From Nitrospirota bacterium (lineage in GTDB: Bacteria > UBA2233), in assembly GCA_011620345.1 (NCBI GenBank), contig WOZJ01000071.1, positions 16,580-80,579 on the forward strand: 64,000 nt of DNA. The letters run 5' to 3'. This document shows, piece by piece, positions 42,386-52,455 of the stretch. Positions within the stretch are counted from its first letter, which is position 1, and every line of letters begins with the position of its first letter. A program made the translations under genes and the position numbers. Below the pieces are notes generated by a model. The model searched no databases and had not been told where the DNA came from. It saw only the letters and a program-made list of their open reading frames with translations.

Positions 42386-43311
42386 TGCGGACCAAAAGGG
42401 ATTATTTGACCTTAAGGGGCCTATCGAGACAGGAGCTGGATATGCTCCTAGACAGAAGCCTGCGCTTTAAAGAATTGAGAAGGCGCGTGAGGCGAGACGA
42501 CGTTCTTGCCGGGAAGGCCATTGCGATGGTGTTCGAAAAGCCAAGCCTAAGGACTCGGGTGAGCTTCGAGATCGCCGTTCAGGAGCTAGGCGGGATCGTG
42601 AGTTTTTTAGAAGAAGGGCAGGTCCAGCCGGGCAAGCGGGAGGCGTTTCTCGACATGGCCAGGACGCTCGAGCGCTACGCGGACGGGCTCGTTCTCAGGA
42701 CGTTTTCGCACGCCATCCAAGAAAGGGTTGCCCAGGCTGTGCAAATTCCTGTAATCAACGCGCTTTCCGAGAGTTCGCACCCTTGCCAGGGGCTTGCAGA
42801 CCTCTTGACGATCAAAGAGGCCCTCGGAGCCCTGGATGGCGTGAAGCTTGCCTTTTTGGGGGATGGCAACAACGTCGCCAAAACGCTCATGGAGGCCTGC
42901 TGCCGGTACAGGATCGACTTTCGGCTTGCCTCGCCCAAGGCGTTCTTTCCGGACAGCGAATTTCTGGAGAGCCTAAAGCCGGAGATGGCCGGAACGATGG
43001 TTCTGACAGAATCACTCGAGGAGGCGCTCGAAGGCGCAGACATTGTCTATACGGATGTTTGGGTAAGCATGGGTAAAGAGCCAGAAAAAGAGTTGAGGAG
43101 GCGAATCTTCTTAAAATACCAGCTCAACCTCAAGACGCTTCGGTTGGCCAAGCCGAATGCGAAGGTGATGCACTGCTTGCCCGCCGTCAGGGGGGAGGAA
43201 ATCACGTCGGAAGTCCTCGATTCCCCCTTCTCGATCGTCTTTGACCAAGCCGAGAACCGCCTGCATACGACGAAGGCGCTGCTCGAATTTTTTGTCGCGA
43301 ACCGACCCTAA
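42379..43311 (+). CDS. argF: Ornithine carbamoyltransferase
   Basis: Joins ornithine and carbamoyl phosphate to give citrulline; 310 residues. The carbamoyl-phosphate motif reads [11 protein letters not shown] (S-x-R-T-R), followed by [12 protein letters not shown], and the ornithine-side [14 protein letters not shown] 42379 is at good distance from AGGAGG within argD; an ATG at 42385 is further away. Confidence 0.95.
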   Translation: MLMRTKRDYLTLRGLSRQELDMLLDRSLRFKELRRRVRRDDVLAGKAIAMVFEKPSLRTRVSFEIAVQELGGIVSFLEEGQVQPGKREAFLDMARTLERYADGLVLRTFSHAIQERVAQAVQIPVINALSESSHPCQGLADLLTIKEALGALDGVKLAFLGDGNNVAKTLMEACCRYRIDFRLASPKAFFPDSEFLESLKPEMAGTMVLTESLEEALEGADIVYTDVWVSMGKEPEKELRRRIFLKYQLNLKTLRLAKPNAKVMHCLPAVRGEEITSEVLDSPFSIVFDQAENRLHTTKALLEFFVANRP

Positions 43312-43322
43312 AAGGAGAAACT

Positions 43323-44537
43323 ATGGGAAGCGAACGCCAAAAGGTCGTGCTGGCCTACTCGGGTGGGCTGGATACTTCGGTTATCCTCAAATGGCTCATT
43401 GAAGAAAAAGGGCTTGAGGTAATCGCATTCGTGGCCGACGTCGGCCAAGAGGAGGACCTGGAGGCCATCCAAAAAAAAGCGTATGCCACCGGGGCTTCCA
43501 AGGTGTACGTTGCCGATGTAAAAGAAGAGTTCGCCCAGAACTTTGCCTTCCCGATCCTTCGGGCCAACGCTGTCTACGAGGGGGGATATTTCCTCGGCAC
43601 CTCGATCGCCAGGCCCTTGATTGCCAAGGAACAGCTTGTGGTTGCGCATAAGGAGGGGGCGACGTACGTCTCCCATGGAGCGACGGGCAAGGGCAACGAC
43701 CAGGTCCGTTTCGAGCTCACCTACTACGCGCTCGACCCGAGGATCAAGGTGATTGCGCCGTGGAGGGAGTGGGATCTGACTTCTCGCACGCGCTTGCTCG
43801 AGTACGCCAAGACCTACAACATCCCAATTTCGCTCACGGCGGGAAAGGCCTATTCGATCGATAAAAACCTCTTGCATGTCAGCTACGAGGCGGGCGAGCT
43901 GGAGGACCCCTGGCAGGAGCCGAACGAGGCGATGTTCTCGCTTACCGTTTCTTTAGAGCAAGCGCCGGAACTGCCCGCAAGCGTGATCATTGCCTTCGAG
44001 GGGGGGAACCCCGTGGCCGTCGACGGCAAACGGCTTAGCCCTTACAACCTGATCCAGACGCTCAACAGGCTTGGCGGGGCGCATGGCGTGGGCCGTGCCG
44101 ACATGGTCGAGAACCGTTTCATAGGCATGAAGAGCCGAGGGGTGTACGAATCCCCCGGGATGGCCCTCCTGCATGCGGCCAAAAGGGCGCTCGAAGGGCT
44201 GACGATGGACCGGGAAGTCATGCACCTAAGGGATGGCCTGATTCCCAAGTATGCCGAGCTCGTCTACAACGGGTTTTGGTTTGCCCCGGAGAGGGAGGCG
44301 TTACAGGCGTTTTTTGACCATACCCAAAAGGACGTGACCGGAGAAGTACGGCTTAAGCTTTTCAAAGGCGGAGTCCATGTCGTAGGCAGACGCTCCGAAA
44401 AGGCCCTTTACGACCCTAAAATCGCCACCTTCGAGGGCGTCGAGGGGTTTGAGCCAAAAGACTCCGAGGGCTTTATCCGCATCCATGCGCTTCGCTTGAA
44501 AATCCGCGCCCTTCGAATGGGGATACCTGAGGCATGA
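43323..44537 (+). CDS. argG: Argininosuccinate synthase
   Basis: ATP-dependent ligation of citrulline and aspartate, 404 residues. The N-type ATP pyrophosphatase P-loop is [17 protein letters not shown], with [15 protein letters not shown]-type motif present as [28 protein letters not shown] precedes ATG 43323. Overlaps argH by four bases (ATGA). Confidence 0.97.
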   Translation: MGSERQKVVLAYSGGLDTSVILKWLIEEKGLEVIAFVADVGQEEDLEAIQKKAYATGASKVYVADVKEEFAQNFAFPILRANAVYEGGYFLGTSIARPLIAKEQLVVAHKEGATYVSHGATGKGNDQVRFELTYYALDPRIKVIAPWREWDLTSRTRLLEYAKTYNIPISLTAGKAYSIDKNLLHVSYEAGELEDPWQEPNEAMFSLTVSLEQAPELPASVIIAFEGGNPVAVDGKRLSPYNLIQTLNRLGGAHGVGRADMVENRFIGMKSRGVYESPGMALLHAAKRALEGLTMDREVMHLRDGLIPKYAELVYNGFWFAPEREALQAFFDHTQKDVTGEVRLKLFKGGVHVVGRRSEKALYDPKIATFEGVEGFEPKDSEGFIRIHALRLKIRALRMGIPEA

Positions 44538-45919
44538 AGAAGCCCTGGGGTGCTCGGTTTACAGAACCGCTCGACCAAGACGTGCTTGCGTTTACAAGCT
44601 CGATTCCGATCGACACGGCCTTGTACCGGCAGGACATCTTTGGGAGCATTGCACACGTTCGAATGCTTGCAAAAGTCGGGCTGATTACCCAAGAGGAACG
44701 TGCCGAGCTCGTGCAAGCGCTGGAGGCCATCCTTCAAGACATCGATGCGGGTGTTTTTGGGTTTGGCCCCGAGCAAGAAGACGTTCACATGGCGATCGAA
44801 GAAGAGCTGACACGCCGGTTGGGGGAGCTCGCTCATAAGCTCCATACGGCCAGATCCAGGAATGACCAGGTTGTCCTGGATTTGGCGTTGTTCCTGAAAG
44901 AGGCAATCCAAAGGGTGCTCAGCGCGCTTAAGGGCTACCGCGTCCAGCTCTTAACGCTTGCATCCTTGCACACCGAAACCCCGATACCCGCGTTTACGCA
45001 CATGAGGCCGGCGCAGAACGTTTCGCTCGCACACTACCTGCTTGCGTTCTATGAGCTGGCTAAAAAAGACCAGGCGCGTTTCCAGCGGGCGAGCGAGGGG
45101 CTAGCGGTATGCCCGATCGGCTCCGGTGCGCTGGGCGGATCAGACCTGCCCATCGATAGATTTTACGAAGCGACCCTCCTTGGGTTTGACATGCCGACGC
45201 CAAACAGCCTCGAGAGCGTTTCGACCCGAGATGTGCTTTTGGATTTCTTGTACGCCGTGGCGACAGGATTCGTCAGCCTAAGCCGGCTTGCGGAAGATTT
45301 TATTCTTTTTTCGTCCCCCGCATACGGCTTTTTTGCCTTCCCAGACCGCTATTGTACGGGCTCCTCGCTCATGCCCCACAAAAAGAACCCCGACGTGCTC
45401 GAACTCATCCGCGGGAGGGCCTCGCTTGCCGTCTCGAGCCTTTCTGGCCTGCTCACCCTTTTCAAGGGCCTGCCCATGGGCTACAACCGGGACATGCAAG
45501 AAGACAAAAGGCATCTTTTCGCCTCCTATCCGGTCTACGAAGAAAGCCTTCGGATGACGACCGCCCTGATCGGCGGGATGGAAGTCAACCTCGAGCGTTT
45601 GGAGGCAATGGCCTCAGACCCTTGCCTTGGATGTGTCGATTTGGTCGAATTCCTCGTGAAAAAGGGCATGGCCTTCAGGAAAGCCTACGAGCTCGTGGGC
45701 GGGATCGTCAAAGCGTGCGAGGCCTCCGGCAAGAGCTTGGCAAACCTTACGCTGGACGAGCTTAGGCAATTTAGCGGGCTTTTTGACGAGTCGGCGCTTA
45801 CGCTCTTTTCTCCCATGGCCCAGCTGCGGGCACGCCAAAGCTACGGCTCGCCATCTCCAAGGGCCGTCCGTCATCAAATTGAAACTGCAGCGTGCAATGA
45901 GGGCATCCGGCTCGCTTAG
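44534..45919 (+). CDS. argH: Argininosuccinate lyase
   Basis: Last step of arginine synthesis, releasing fumarate; 461 residues. The superfamily signature [15 protein letters not shown] is intact. The N-terminal [22 protein letters not shown] and [17 protein letters not shown] are also typical. Its 3' end overlaps the following lipoprotein gene by 23 bases. Confidence 0.97.
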   Translation: MKKPWGARFTEPLDQDVLAFTSSIPIDTALYRQDIFGSIAHVRMLAKVGLITQEERAELVQALEAILQDIDAGVFGFGPEQEDVHMAIEEELTRRLGELAHKLHTARSRNDQVVLDLALFLKEAIQRVLSALKGYRVQLLTLASLHTETPIPAFTHMRPAQNVSLAHYLLAFYELAKKDQARFQRASEGLAVCPIGSGALGGSDLPIDRFYEATLLGFDMPTPNSLESVSTRDVLLDFLYAVATGFVSLSRLAEDFILFSSPAYGFFAFPDRYCTGSSLMPHKKNPDVLELIRGRASLAVSSLSGLLTLFKGLPMGYNRDMQEDKRHLFASYPVYEESLRMTTALIGGMEVNLERLEAMASDPCLGCVDLVEFLVKKGMAFRKAYELVGGIVKACEASGKSLANLTLDELRQFSGLFDESALTLFSPMAQLRARQSYGSPSPRAVRHQIETAACNEGIRLA

Positions 45920-46937
45920 CGCCGGACTTGCCGCGCTTTGGCTTGTCCTGGCCGTTTTTCAAGGCTGTGGCAAGAAGGGCCCCGTTGTGGCCCCTCAAAA
46001 GGCGAAGGTTGTCTTGAAAGACGTCAGGCTTGAGGTTCGAGAGGCCAAGGTGCAGATAACGTTTCGCCCGCCTATGGGGCTTATCTACCTCTCTAGCGGG
46101 GGGACGATCGTGGCCTATGAGCTCGTAAGACAGGAGGCACGGGCCGAAGAAGCGCTCGCAAGAGCCAGATGGCAGCCCGTAGTGCGACGTGGCGCCCTGG
46201 AAGGCACTGGGGTCTTGCCAGAGTATACCTTCCTAGACGAAGCGCTCCGTCCTTTTTGGGCGTACCGCTACAAGGTCAGGGCTTACAATGAAGAGGGCTT
46301 CAGCGAGTTTGAAAGTCCCGCGCTGGAGTTGACCTACCTGCCACCTCCGCCGCCCCCAAAGATCCAGCGCATGGAGGCGGGCGATGGCCTGATCGAGGTT
46401 GTGCTTTCTTACCCTGAGGGCGTGAGCGAACGCGCGCGCTACCACCTATACCTCTTCGAGGCGGGCAAGCCCGCTCCAAAATCGCCCACCGCCATTCTTT
46501 CTGGGCCCGGACTCTCCTACACGTTCAGAGGGCTCAAGAACAAAACCCCCTATACACTGATCGCCCGGTCCGCCCTGCTGTCCGGAAGCGTCTGGATCGA
46601 AGGAAAGAGTTCGGAGGCCGCCATGGCCACGCCCAAAGACGTTGTTCCGCCCTCTCCCCCATCGAGCCTTCAGGCCGTTCTCACTCAAAACGGGGTTCAA
46701 CTCTTCTGGGACTCCTCAAAAGAACCGGATGTTTCCGGGTATAGGGTATACCGAAGCGAAGGCAAGGGAGAATTCGCGCCTTTGAACGAAACGCCGCTTC
46801 CTGCGGTAAGTTATCTGGATACCGGCGTCGTTTTTGGCTCAAGGTATCGCTATCGCATCGTGGCCTTGGACGAGGCGGGAAACGCCTCCGAGCCTAGTGG
46901 CACGGTCTCCGTCGTCTTTACAAAACCCCAGAGGTAA
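45897..46937 (+). CDS. Lipoprotein with LptM-like start and fibronectin type III domains
   Basis: This is a 346-residue probable lipoprotein. A signal peptide ends at lipobox FQGC, directly followed by GKKGPVVAP, which resembles the CG-x-KGP start of the small lipoprotein LptM (YifL). Two or three fibronectin type III-like domains follow, with the last ones showing PSSLQAVLTQNGVQLFWDSS and DVSGYRVYRSEGKGEF. In enterobacteria yifL sits just before dapF; here the gene sits just before lysA-dapF. ATG 45897 is chosen for the signal sequence; the ribosome site is poor. It may help LptD or envelope assembly, but the added domains make this uncertain. Confidence 0.82.
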   Translation: MRASGSLSAGLAALWLVLAVFQGCGKKGPVVAPQKAKVVLKDVRLEVREAKVQITFRPPMGLIYLSSGGTIVAYELVRQEARAEEALARARWQPVVRRGALEGTGVLPEYTFLDEALRPFWAYRYKVRAYNEEGFSEFESPALELTYLPPPPPPKIQRMEAGDGLIEVVLSYPEGVSERARYHLYLFEAGKPAPKSPTAILSGPGLSYTFRGLKNKTPYTLIARSALLSGSVWIEGKSSEAAMATPKDVVPPSPPSSLQAVLTQNGVQLFWDSSKEPDVSGYRVYRSEGKGEFAPLNETPLPAVSYLDTGVVFGSRYRYRIVALDEAGNASEPSGTVSVVFTKPQR

Positions 46938-46941
46938 GCCA

Positions 46942-48240
46942 ATGAACTACTTTCGATACTCAGGCGACACGCTCGCTTGCGAGGATGTCGGCATCGAACA
47001 GCTGGCACAAAAGTACGGAACCCCCCTGTACGTCTATTCGTTGGGGACGATCAAAAGGCATTACCGCGTATTTGACAGGGCATTTGAGGGCATAGACCAC
47101 CTTGTATGCTACGCAATCAAGGCAAACCCTACGCTTGCCTTGGTCTATCTTCTGGCCAAGATGGGTGCAGGCGCGGACATCGTCTCCAAAGGCGAGCTGT
47201 TCCTCGCCCTCAAGGCGGGAATTCCGGCGGAGCGCATCGTGTTCTCGGGCGTCGGGAAAACGCCGGAGGAGATCAAGGACGCCCTCGAGGTCGGGATATT
47301 GATGTTCAACGTCGAGTCGCTCTCGGAATTAGAGGTAATCGCCGACGTTGCAGGACGCTTGGGAAAAAAGGCCCCCGTAAGCTTTCGCGTAAACCCGGAC
47401 GTGGACCCAAAGACCCACCCTTACGTGGCCACGGGGCTTAAAACGAGCAAGTTCGGTATTCCGATGGGCTCAGCCCTCGAGGCCTACAAACGGGCGATGG
47501 AGCTGCCAAGCCTCGAAATCGTCGGGATCGATTGCCATATCGGTTCGCAGCTCATCAATCTGGGGCCGATCAAGGAGGCGATGTTGCGCCTCAAGGCGCT
47601 CTTGAACGAGCTTAAGGCGCTTGGCGCGAAGCTGCGCTACCTGGATGTAGGCGGCGGGCTTGGGATCCGCTATGACCAAGAAGAACCCCCAGAGCCATCC
47701 ACCTACGCGGAAACGATCCAGGCGGCGCTAAGAGGGATCGAGAGCGAGGAGTCGGCAAAGCAAACGCTCATTCTGGAGCCAGGCAGGGTCATCGTTGGAA
47801 ACGCCGGGGTTCTCGTCACCCGCGTGCTATACACAAAGTCGCAGGAAGGCAAGCGCTTCGTTGTCGTGGATGCTGGCATGAACGACCTGATCCGCCCGGC
47901 ATTGTACGGCTCGTTCCAGCGGATCGAAAAAGTGAAAAAAACCGGCGCGCCCGTGCAAAAGGCCGACATCGTCGGGCCGGTGTGTGAATCTGGTGATTTT
48001 TTTGCCAAAGACAGAGAAATCGAAGGCGTCAAAGAGGGTGATTTGCTCGCCATTTTCGGGGCCGGAGCCTATGGCATCGCGATGGCTTCCAATTACAACA
48101 TGAGGCCCAAACCTGCCCAGGTTGGGGTTCTTGGGAAAGGCGAGGCGCTTTTATCCAAAAGGCAGACCCTCGAAGAGCTTATCCAAGATGAGGTTGTCCC
48201 GATGGCGCTCTTGGAAGAAAAGGAGGGCGTTCAGCCGTGA
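46942..48240 (+). CDS. lysA: Diaminopimelate decarboxylase
   Basis: PLP enzyme converting meso-diaminopimelate to lysine; 432 residues. The PLP Lys is in HLVCYAIKANPTLALV, and the HIGSQL, GGGLGIRY and CESGDFFAKDREI motifs (active Cys) are present. AGAGGTAAGCC precedes ATG 46942. Overlaps dapF by four bases (GTGA). Confidence 0.97.
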   Translation: MNYFRYSGDTLACEDVGIEQLAQKYGTPLYVYSLGTIKRHYRVFDRAFEGIDHLVCYAIKANPTLALVYLLAKMGAGADIVSKGELFLALKAGIPAERIVFSGVGKTPEEIKDALEVGILMFNVESLSELEVIADVAGRLGKKAPVSFRVNPDVDPKTHPYVATGLKTSKFGIPMGSALEAYKRAMELPSLEIVGIDCHIGSQLINLGPIKEAMLRLKALLNELKALGAKLRYLDVGGGLGIRYDQEEPPEPSTYAETIQAALRGIESEESAKQTLILEPGRVIVGNAGVLVTRVLYTKSQEGKRFVVVDAGMNDLIRPALYGSFQRIEKVKKTGAPVQKADIVGPVCESGDFFAKDREIEGVKEGDLLAIFGAGAYGIAMASNYNMRPKPAQVGVLGKGEALLSKRQTLEELIQDEVVPMALLEEKEGVQP

Positions 48241-49106
48241 TCGTTCCGTTCGTCAAGATGCACGGGGCGGGGAATGACTTCGTAGTCATAGATGTGGTTC
48301 GCGACGAATCGTTAAGAGTGCTCGACTGGGGTCGGCTTTCCAGCACGCTGCTCGACCGGCGATTCGGGATCGGAGCCGATCAGTTGCTTGTCCTCGAGCC
48401 GCCCGCCCTCAAAGACGCCGCCGTAAAGATGCGTATCTTCAACCCAGACGGCTCAGAGGTGGAAATGTGTGGCAACGGCATCCGCTGTGCGGCGCTTTAC
48501 TGCAAGCGGTTTTTGGGCGTTCAGGGGGAGCGGTTCGGCGTGGAGACGCTCTCGGGCATCGTCGTTCCCAGCATCGAAGGGGATGAGGTTGCCGTCGACA
48601 TGGGGCTGCCCATCCTGGAGGCCGAGCGTGTCCCAACAATCGCAAAGGGGCGTGTGGCAGGGATGCCTTTAGAGGTCTCAGGTCGGCAGTTTCTCATCCA
48701 TGCCGTTTCCATGGGCAATCCCCACTGCGTCATCGAAGTGGCGGACGATGAAGGGCTTATGATGGCAGAGACTTTTGGCCCGAAGATCGAAAGGCACCCC
48801 TTTTTCCCTAATCGAACGAACGTGGAGTTCGTACGCGTTTTACGCCCAGACCTGGCGAAAGTGCGCGTCTGGGAGCGTGGGGCCGGGCTTACGCTCGCGT
48901 GCGGGTCCGGGGCGTGTGCCGTGGCCGTCGCGCTTCGGCTTGCCGGAAGGCTCGCTCCAGAGGTGGCTCTAGAGCTGCCCGGCGGCACGCTGTTTGTCCG
49001 CTACCAAGGGCTTGGGGAGCACGTGTTCCTCAAGGGCCCGGCGGTGTTCGTGTTCGAGGGAAGGTATCCCTTAACCCCTAGCGCAGGAGAAGAGCGATAT
49101 GTTTGA
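48237..49106 (+). CDS. dapF: Diaminopimelate epimerase
   Basis: Cofactor-free epimerase interconverting LL- and meso-diaminopimelate; 289 residues. Both catalytic cysteines are visible: MCGNGIRCAALYC and TLACGSGACAVAVAL. The N-terminus VKMHGAGNDFVVID is standard. The start is GTG 48237, coupled to lysA. It takes the product of DapL. Confidence 0.96.
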   Translation: MIVPFVKMHGAGNDFVVIDVVRDESLRVLDWGRLSSTLLDRRFGIGADQLLVLEPPALKDAAVKMRIFNPDGSEVEMCGNGIRCAALYCKRFLGVQGERFGVETLSGIVVPSIEGDEVAVDMGLPILEAERVPTIAKGRVAGMPLEVSGRQFLIHAVSMGNPHCVIEVADDEGLMMAETFGPKIERHPFFPNRTNVEFVRVLRPDLAKVRVWERGAGLTLACGSGACAVAVALRLAGRLAPEVALELPGGTLFVRYQGLGEHVFLKGPAVFVFEGRYPLTPSAGEERYV

Positions 49107-49971
49107 AGGAACGATGGTGGCCCTCGTCACCCCCTTTCGCAACGGCAGCCTCGACATCGCGCGTTTGAGGGCCTTGACGGCCAAGATGGTCGATGCCGGA
49201 GTCGATACGATCGTCCCAACGGGAACGACAGGAGAGTCGGCCACGCTAAACCACGAAGAGCACCTAGCCGTCATACGCCACGTAATCGAAGAAGCGAAAG
49301 GCAAGGCCAAGGTACTCGCCGGCACGGGCTCGAATGCCACCCACGAGGCCATTGCGCTGACCCGCGCGGCCAAGGAGGCGGGCGCCGATGGGGCACTTTT
49401 GATCTCACCGTACTACAACAAGCCCACGCAAGAGGGCCTTTACCAGCACTTCGCCCTAGTGGCCAAAGAGGTGTCGCTCCCGATCGTGCTGTACAACATC
49501 CCGGGCAGGACGGCCGTCAAGATCGAAACGGAGACGCTTGCCAGGTTATCGAAGATCCCGAACATCGTGGGCGTGAAGGATTCTACGGGCAGCCTCGAGA
49601 CCGTCATGGATTCCATAAACGCATGCAGGGCAGGTTTTGAGGTTTACTCCGGCGAGGATGGGCTTAACGTCCCCATCCTGGCCGTAGGCGGCCATGGCGT
49701 TGTCTCTGTTTTGGGCAACCTCATGCCCAAAGAACTGGTTCGCATGGTTCGCCTCGCGCTTTCGGGAAACATCGCCGAAGCGGCCGCCCTTCAAAGACAA
49801 TACCTGCCGCTAATCCATGCCCTGTTCTTTGAGACGAACCCCATTCCCATCAAGGCCGCTCTCGCGCTTGTGGGCGAAATCGAAGAAGAGTACAGGCTTC
49901 CTTTAGTGCCAATGTCCGAACAAAATAAGCGTCGGCTGAAAGAAGAAATGGAGAGGGCCGGTCTTTTATGA
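49099..49971 (+). CDS. dapA: 4-hydroxy-tetrahydrodipicolinate synthase
   Basis: Class I aldolase-type lyase joining pyruvate and aspartate semialdehyde; 290 residues. GTTGESATLNHEEH and the Tyr of SPYYNKPTQEGLYQHF are present, with the Schiff-base Lys in NIVGVKDSTGSL. The gene starts 8 bases before the dapF stop and overlaps dapB (ATGA). Confidence 0.96.
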   Translation: MFEGTMVALVTPFRNGSLDIARLRALTAKMVDAGVDTIVPTGTTGESATLNHEEHLAVIRHVIEEAKGKAKVLAGTGSNATHEAIALTRAAKEAGADGALLISPYYNKPTQEGLYQHFALVAKEVSLPIVLYNIPGRTAVKIETETLARLSKIPNIVGVKDSTGSLETVMDSINACRAGFEVYSGEDGLNVPILAVGGHGVVSVLGNLMPKELVRMVRLALSGNIAEAAALQRQYLPLIHALFFETNPIPIKAALALVGEIEEEYRLPLVPMSEQNKRRLKEEMERAGLL

Positions 49972-50762
49972 GCGTCCCGTTAAAGCTTACGCTGTTCGGG
50001 GCAAACGGCCGTATGGGCAAGGAGCTCAGGGCTCTTATTAAGGAAGACCCGGGGCTTGCGTACGCATGCGGGATCGACCGGCAAGAGACGATCGAACAAG
50101 GCATGCCTCCTCAAGAAGAAAAGACCCTTCCCCTGTCTGAGGGCCTTCGAGAACCTACCGATGTCGTGATCGATTTTAGCCAGCCCAGCGCCTTCATGGA
50201 ACTTTTGGGCGCTCTCAGATCCAGGCCCATAGCGCTGGTTTCCGGGACGACGGGCCTTCTTGAGGGGCATCGCCAAGAGATCCGCGGGCTTTCAAGGAGC
50301 GTTCCCGTAGTTTGGGCATCCAACTTTTCAAAGCTTGGCAACCTCATGGTTTTTCTCGCCGGGGAAATCGCGAGGATCGCGGATGCCGAAGACTTGGAAA
50401 TCTTGGAGGCTCACCACAAAGGGAAAAAAGACGCCCCCTCCGGTACCGCCCTGTCTTTGTTTGAGGCGCTTAAGCAGAAAAACCCGAGCTTAAGGCCAGT
50501 ATTTTCCAGGCATGGCGATGGGATGAAAAGGGCCGAAGGGGAAGTTGCTATCCTAGCGGTTCGAGGTGGGGACGTGGTTGGAGACCATACCCTGTTTTGC
50601 TTTGGGGAGGGAGAACGGTTAGAACTGACCCATAGGGCGCAATCTAGAAGGGCATTCGCAAAAGGTGCGCTCCTAGCTGCCAGCTGGATCCACGGCAAAC
50701 CGCCAGGTATTTATACGATGGCCGATGTCCTAGGCCTTCCAAGCCTGACCAACAACGAGTAA
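49968..50762 (+). CDS. dapB: 4-hydroxy-tetrahydrodipicolinate reductase
   Basis: NAD(P)H-dependent reductase, 264 residues. The Rossmann motif is TLFGANGRMGKEL, and the catalytic and substrate motif is EAHHKGKKDAPSGTAL. Ends 14 bases before dapL. Confidence 0.96.
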   Translation: MSVPLKLTLFGANGRMGKELRALIKEDPGLAYACGIDRQETIEQGMPPQEEKTLPLSEGLREPTDVVIDFSQPSAFMELLGALRSRPIALVSGTTGLLEGHRQEIRGLSRSVPVVWASNFSKLGNLMVFLAGEIARIADAEDLEILEAHHKGKKDAPSGTALSLFEALKQKNPSLRPVFSRHGDGMKRAEGEVAILAVRGGDVVGDHTLFCFGEGERLELTHRAQSRRAFAKGALLAASWIHGKPPGIYTMADVLGLPSLTNNE

Positions 50763-50776
50763 GCAGAGGGAATACG

Positions 50777-51937
50777 ATGGAAATACGCCTTTCCGAACGC
50801 CTCAGAAAGCTCCCGCCGTACTTGTTCCGAGAGGTCGACATGCTAAAACAAAAGGCCCGTCAGGAGGGAAAGAGCTTGATCGACCTGAGCATCGGCGATC
50901 CCGACATGCCGACCCCAGGGTTTATCGTGGAGGCCATGGCCGAGGCTATAAGGGACCCATCGAGCCACCGTTACCCCTCTTATGACGGGCTGACGGAGTT
51001 TCGCGAGGCTGTGGCCCAGTGGTACAACGAGCGCTTCGGGGTGGAGCTCGACCCAAAAAACGAAGTCGTCGCGTTGATCGGGTCCAAGGAGGGAATCGCC
51101 CACCTGCCGTTTGCACTCCTGGACCCTGGCGATGAGGTGCTCGTCCCGGACCCAGGCTACCCAGTGTACACGCAAGCCTCAATCTTGGCGGATGCAATCC
51201 CGAAGCCCTTCCCGCTTACATGGGAGTACGGCTTTTTGCCGAAAATGGAAGTGCTCGAGGCTGCGGCAGGCCCTAAAACAAGGCTTATCTACTTGAACTA
51301 CCCGAACAACCCGACCGCGGCCAGGGCTCCCCTCGGGTTTTTCGAGGAGGTGGCGGCCTGGGCCAAGGTCAAAGGGATCGTTATCGCCCACGATGCCGCC
51401 TACAGCGAGGTTTTCTTGGATCCCCCAACCCATAGCTTTTTGCAGGCATACGGCGCCAAAGAGGTAGGCGTAGAGTTCCATTCGCTCTCGAAGACGTTTA
51501 GCATGACAGGCTGGCGGGTTGGGTTTTGCGTAGGAAACGCTTCCGTATTGAAGGCCCTTGTCCAGGTAAAAAGCAACATCGATTCGGGGGTGTTCGAGGC
51601 GATACAGAGGGCCGGGATCGTCGCCTTACGAAACGCAAAGCACGCCTCGCGCGCGATCGCTTTGGTGTACGCCCAAAGAAGGAAGCAAGCGGTAGGACGC
51701 CTCAAGTCCGCCGGTATCGAGGTCTTTCCGTCGGATGCCACGTTCTACCTCTGGTGCAGGGTTCCGAAGGGCTCCGATTCCCGCGCCTTTGCAAAGCGCC
51801 TGATCGAGGAGAGCCAAGTCGTCGTCACCCCGGGCGTAGGGTTTGGCAGCATGGGAGAAGGGTTCTTCCGAATCAGCCTGACGGCCCCGGACGAAATGAT
51901 TTCAACAGGGGTCGAGCGCATCGTGCAAGCTTTTTGA
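50777..51937 (+). CDS. dapL: LL-diaminopimelate aminotransferase
   Basis: Fold-type I PLP aminotransferase, 386 residues, that turns tetrahydrodipicolinate straight into LL-diaminopimelate, bypassing the succinyl- or acetyl- routes. The start (LRKLPPYLFREVDMLKQKA), LSIGDPDMPTP, YLNYPNNPTAA and the PLP Lys in HSLSKTFSMTGWRVGF fit DapL. Context supports the assignment: it completes a dapA-dapB-dapL-dapF-lysA pathway, with no dapC/D/E in view. AGAGGG lies upstream of ATG 50777. Confidence 0.9.
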   Translation: MEIRLSERLRKLPPYLFREVDMLKQKARQEGKSLIDLSIGDPDMPTPGFIVEAMAEAIRDPSSHRYPSYDGLTEFREAVAQWYNERFGVELDPKNEVVALIGSKEGIAHLPFALLDPGDEVLVPDPGYPVYTQASILADAIPKPFPLTWEYGFLPKMEVLEAAAGPKTRLIYLNYPNNPTAARAPLGFFEEVAAWAKVKGIVIAHDAAYSEVFLDPPTHSFLQAYGAKEVGVEFHSLSKTFSMTGWRVGFCVGNASVLKALVQVKSNIDSGVFEAIQRAGIVALRNAKHASRAIALVYAQRRKQAVGRLKSAGIEVFPSDATFYLWCRVPKGSDSRAFAKRLIEESQVVVTPGVGFGSMGEGFFRISLTAPDEMISTGVERIVQAF

Positions 51938-51946
51938 GGCTGCCAG

Positions 51947-52444
51947 GTGGAGGAAGTCTACCTCGGCGTGGGCTCCAACATCCCGCCGCGGTTCCAGTGG
52001 GTCGGGGTTGGGCTTGGCTGGCTCTTGAAGGAAGGGGCCATCCAGGGGCCGGTTTTTTCACGGGCCTACATAAGCAGCCCCTGGGGGGAGGGGAGCTTTG
52101 GCGAGGCGTACGTAAACCTAGTGCTTCGAGCAATGACCCCGTTGGCCCCGGAACCCTTGCTCGACGCGCTGAAACGTGCCGAGCGTGTTGCCGGAAGAAA
52201 AGAAGCCTCCAAGAACGCCCCAAGAGAGCTTGATCTGGATATTCTTTTGTACGGTGCACGGATCATAAAGACCTCGAAGCTTGAGGTTCCGCATCCAAGA
52301 ATCCCTAGGAGGCGCTTTGTCCTGGAGCCTATGGCAGATTTAAACCCTGGGCTTGTGCATCCAGGTCTCAACCGGCCTATTCGTTCGCTCCTTGCTTTGT
52401 GCCCCGATTCGGGCTTAGTCCTTCCTTTGTTCTGTAAGCGATAA
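51947..52444 (+). CDS. folK: 2-amino-4-hydroxy-6-hydroxymethyldihydropteridine pyrophosphokinase
   Basis: Folate pathway kinase, 165 residues. VYLGVGSNIPPR, the catalytic RELDLDILLYG and PHPRIPRRRFVLEPMADL are diagnostic. Start GTG 51947, nine bases after dapL; the ribosome site is weak. No other folate gene is adjacent. Confidence 0.94.
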   Translation: MEEVYLGVGSNIPPRFQWVGVGLGWLLKEGAIQGPVFSRAYISSPWGEGSFGEAYVNLVLRAMTPLAPEPLLDALKRAERVAGRKEASKNAPRELDLDILLYGARIIKTSKLEVPHPRIPRRRFVLEPMADLNPGLVHPGLNRPIRSLLALCPDSGLVLPLFCKR

Positions 52445-52455
52445 AGAGACTTGCC

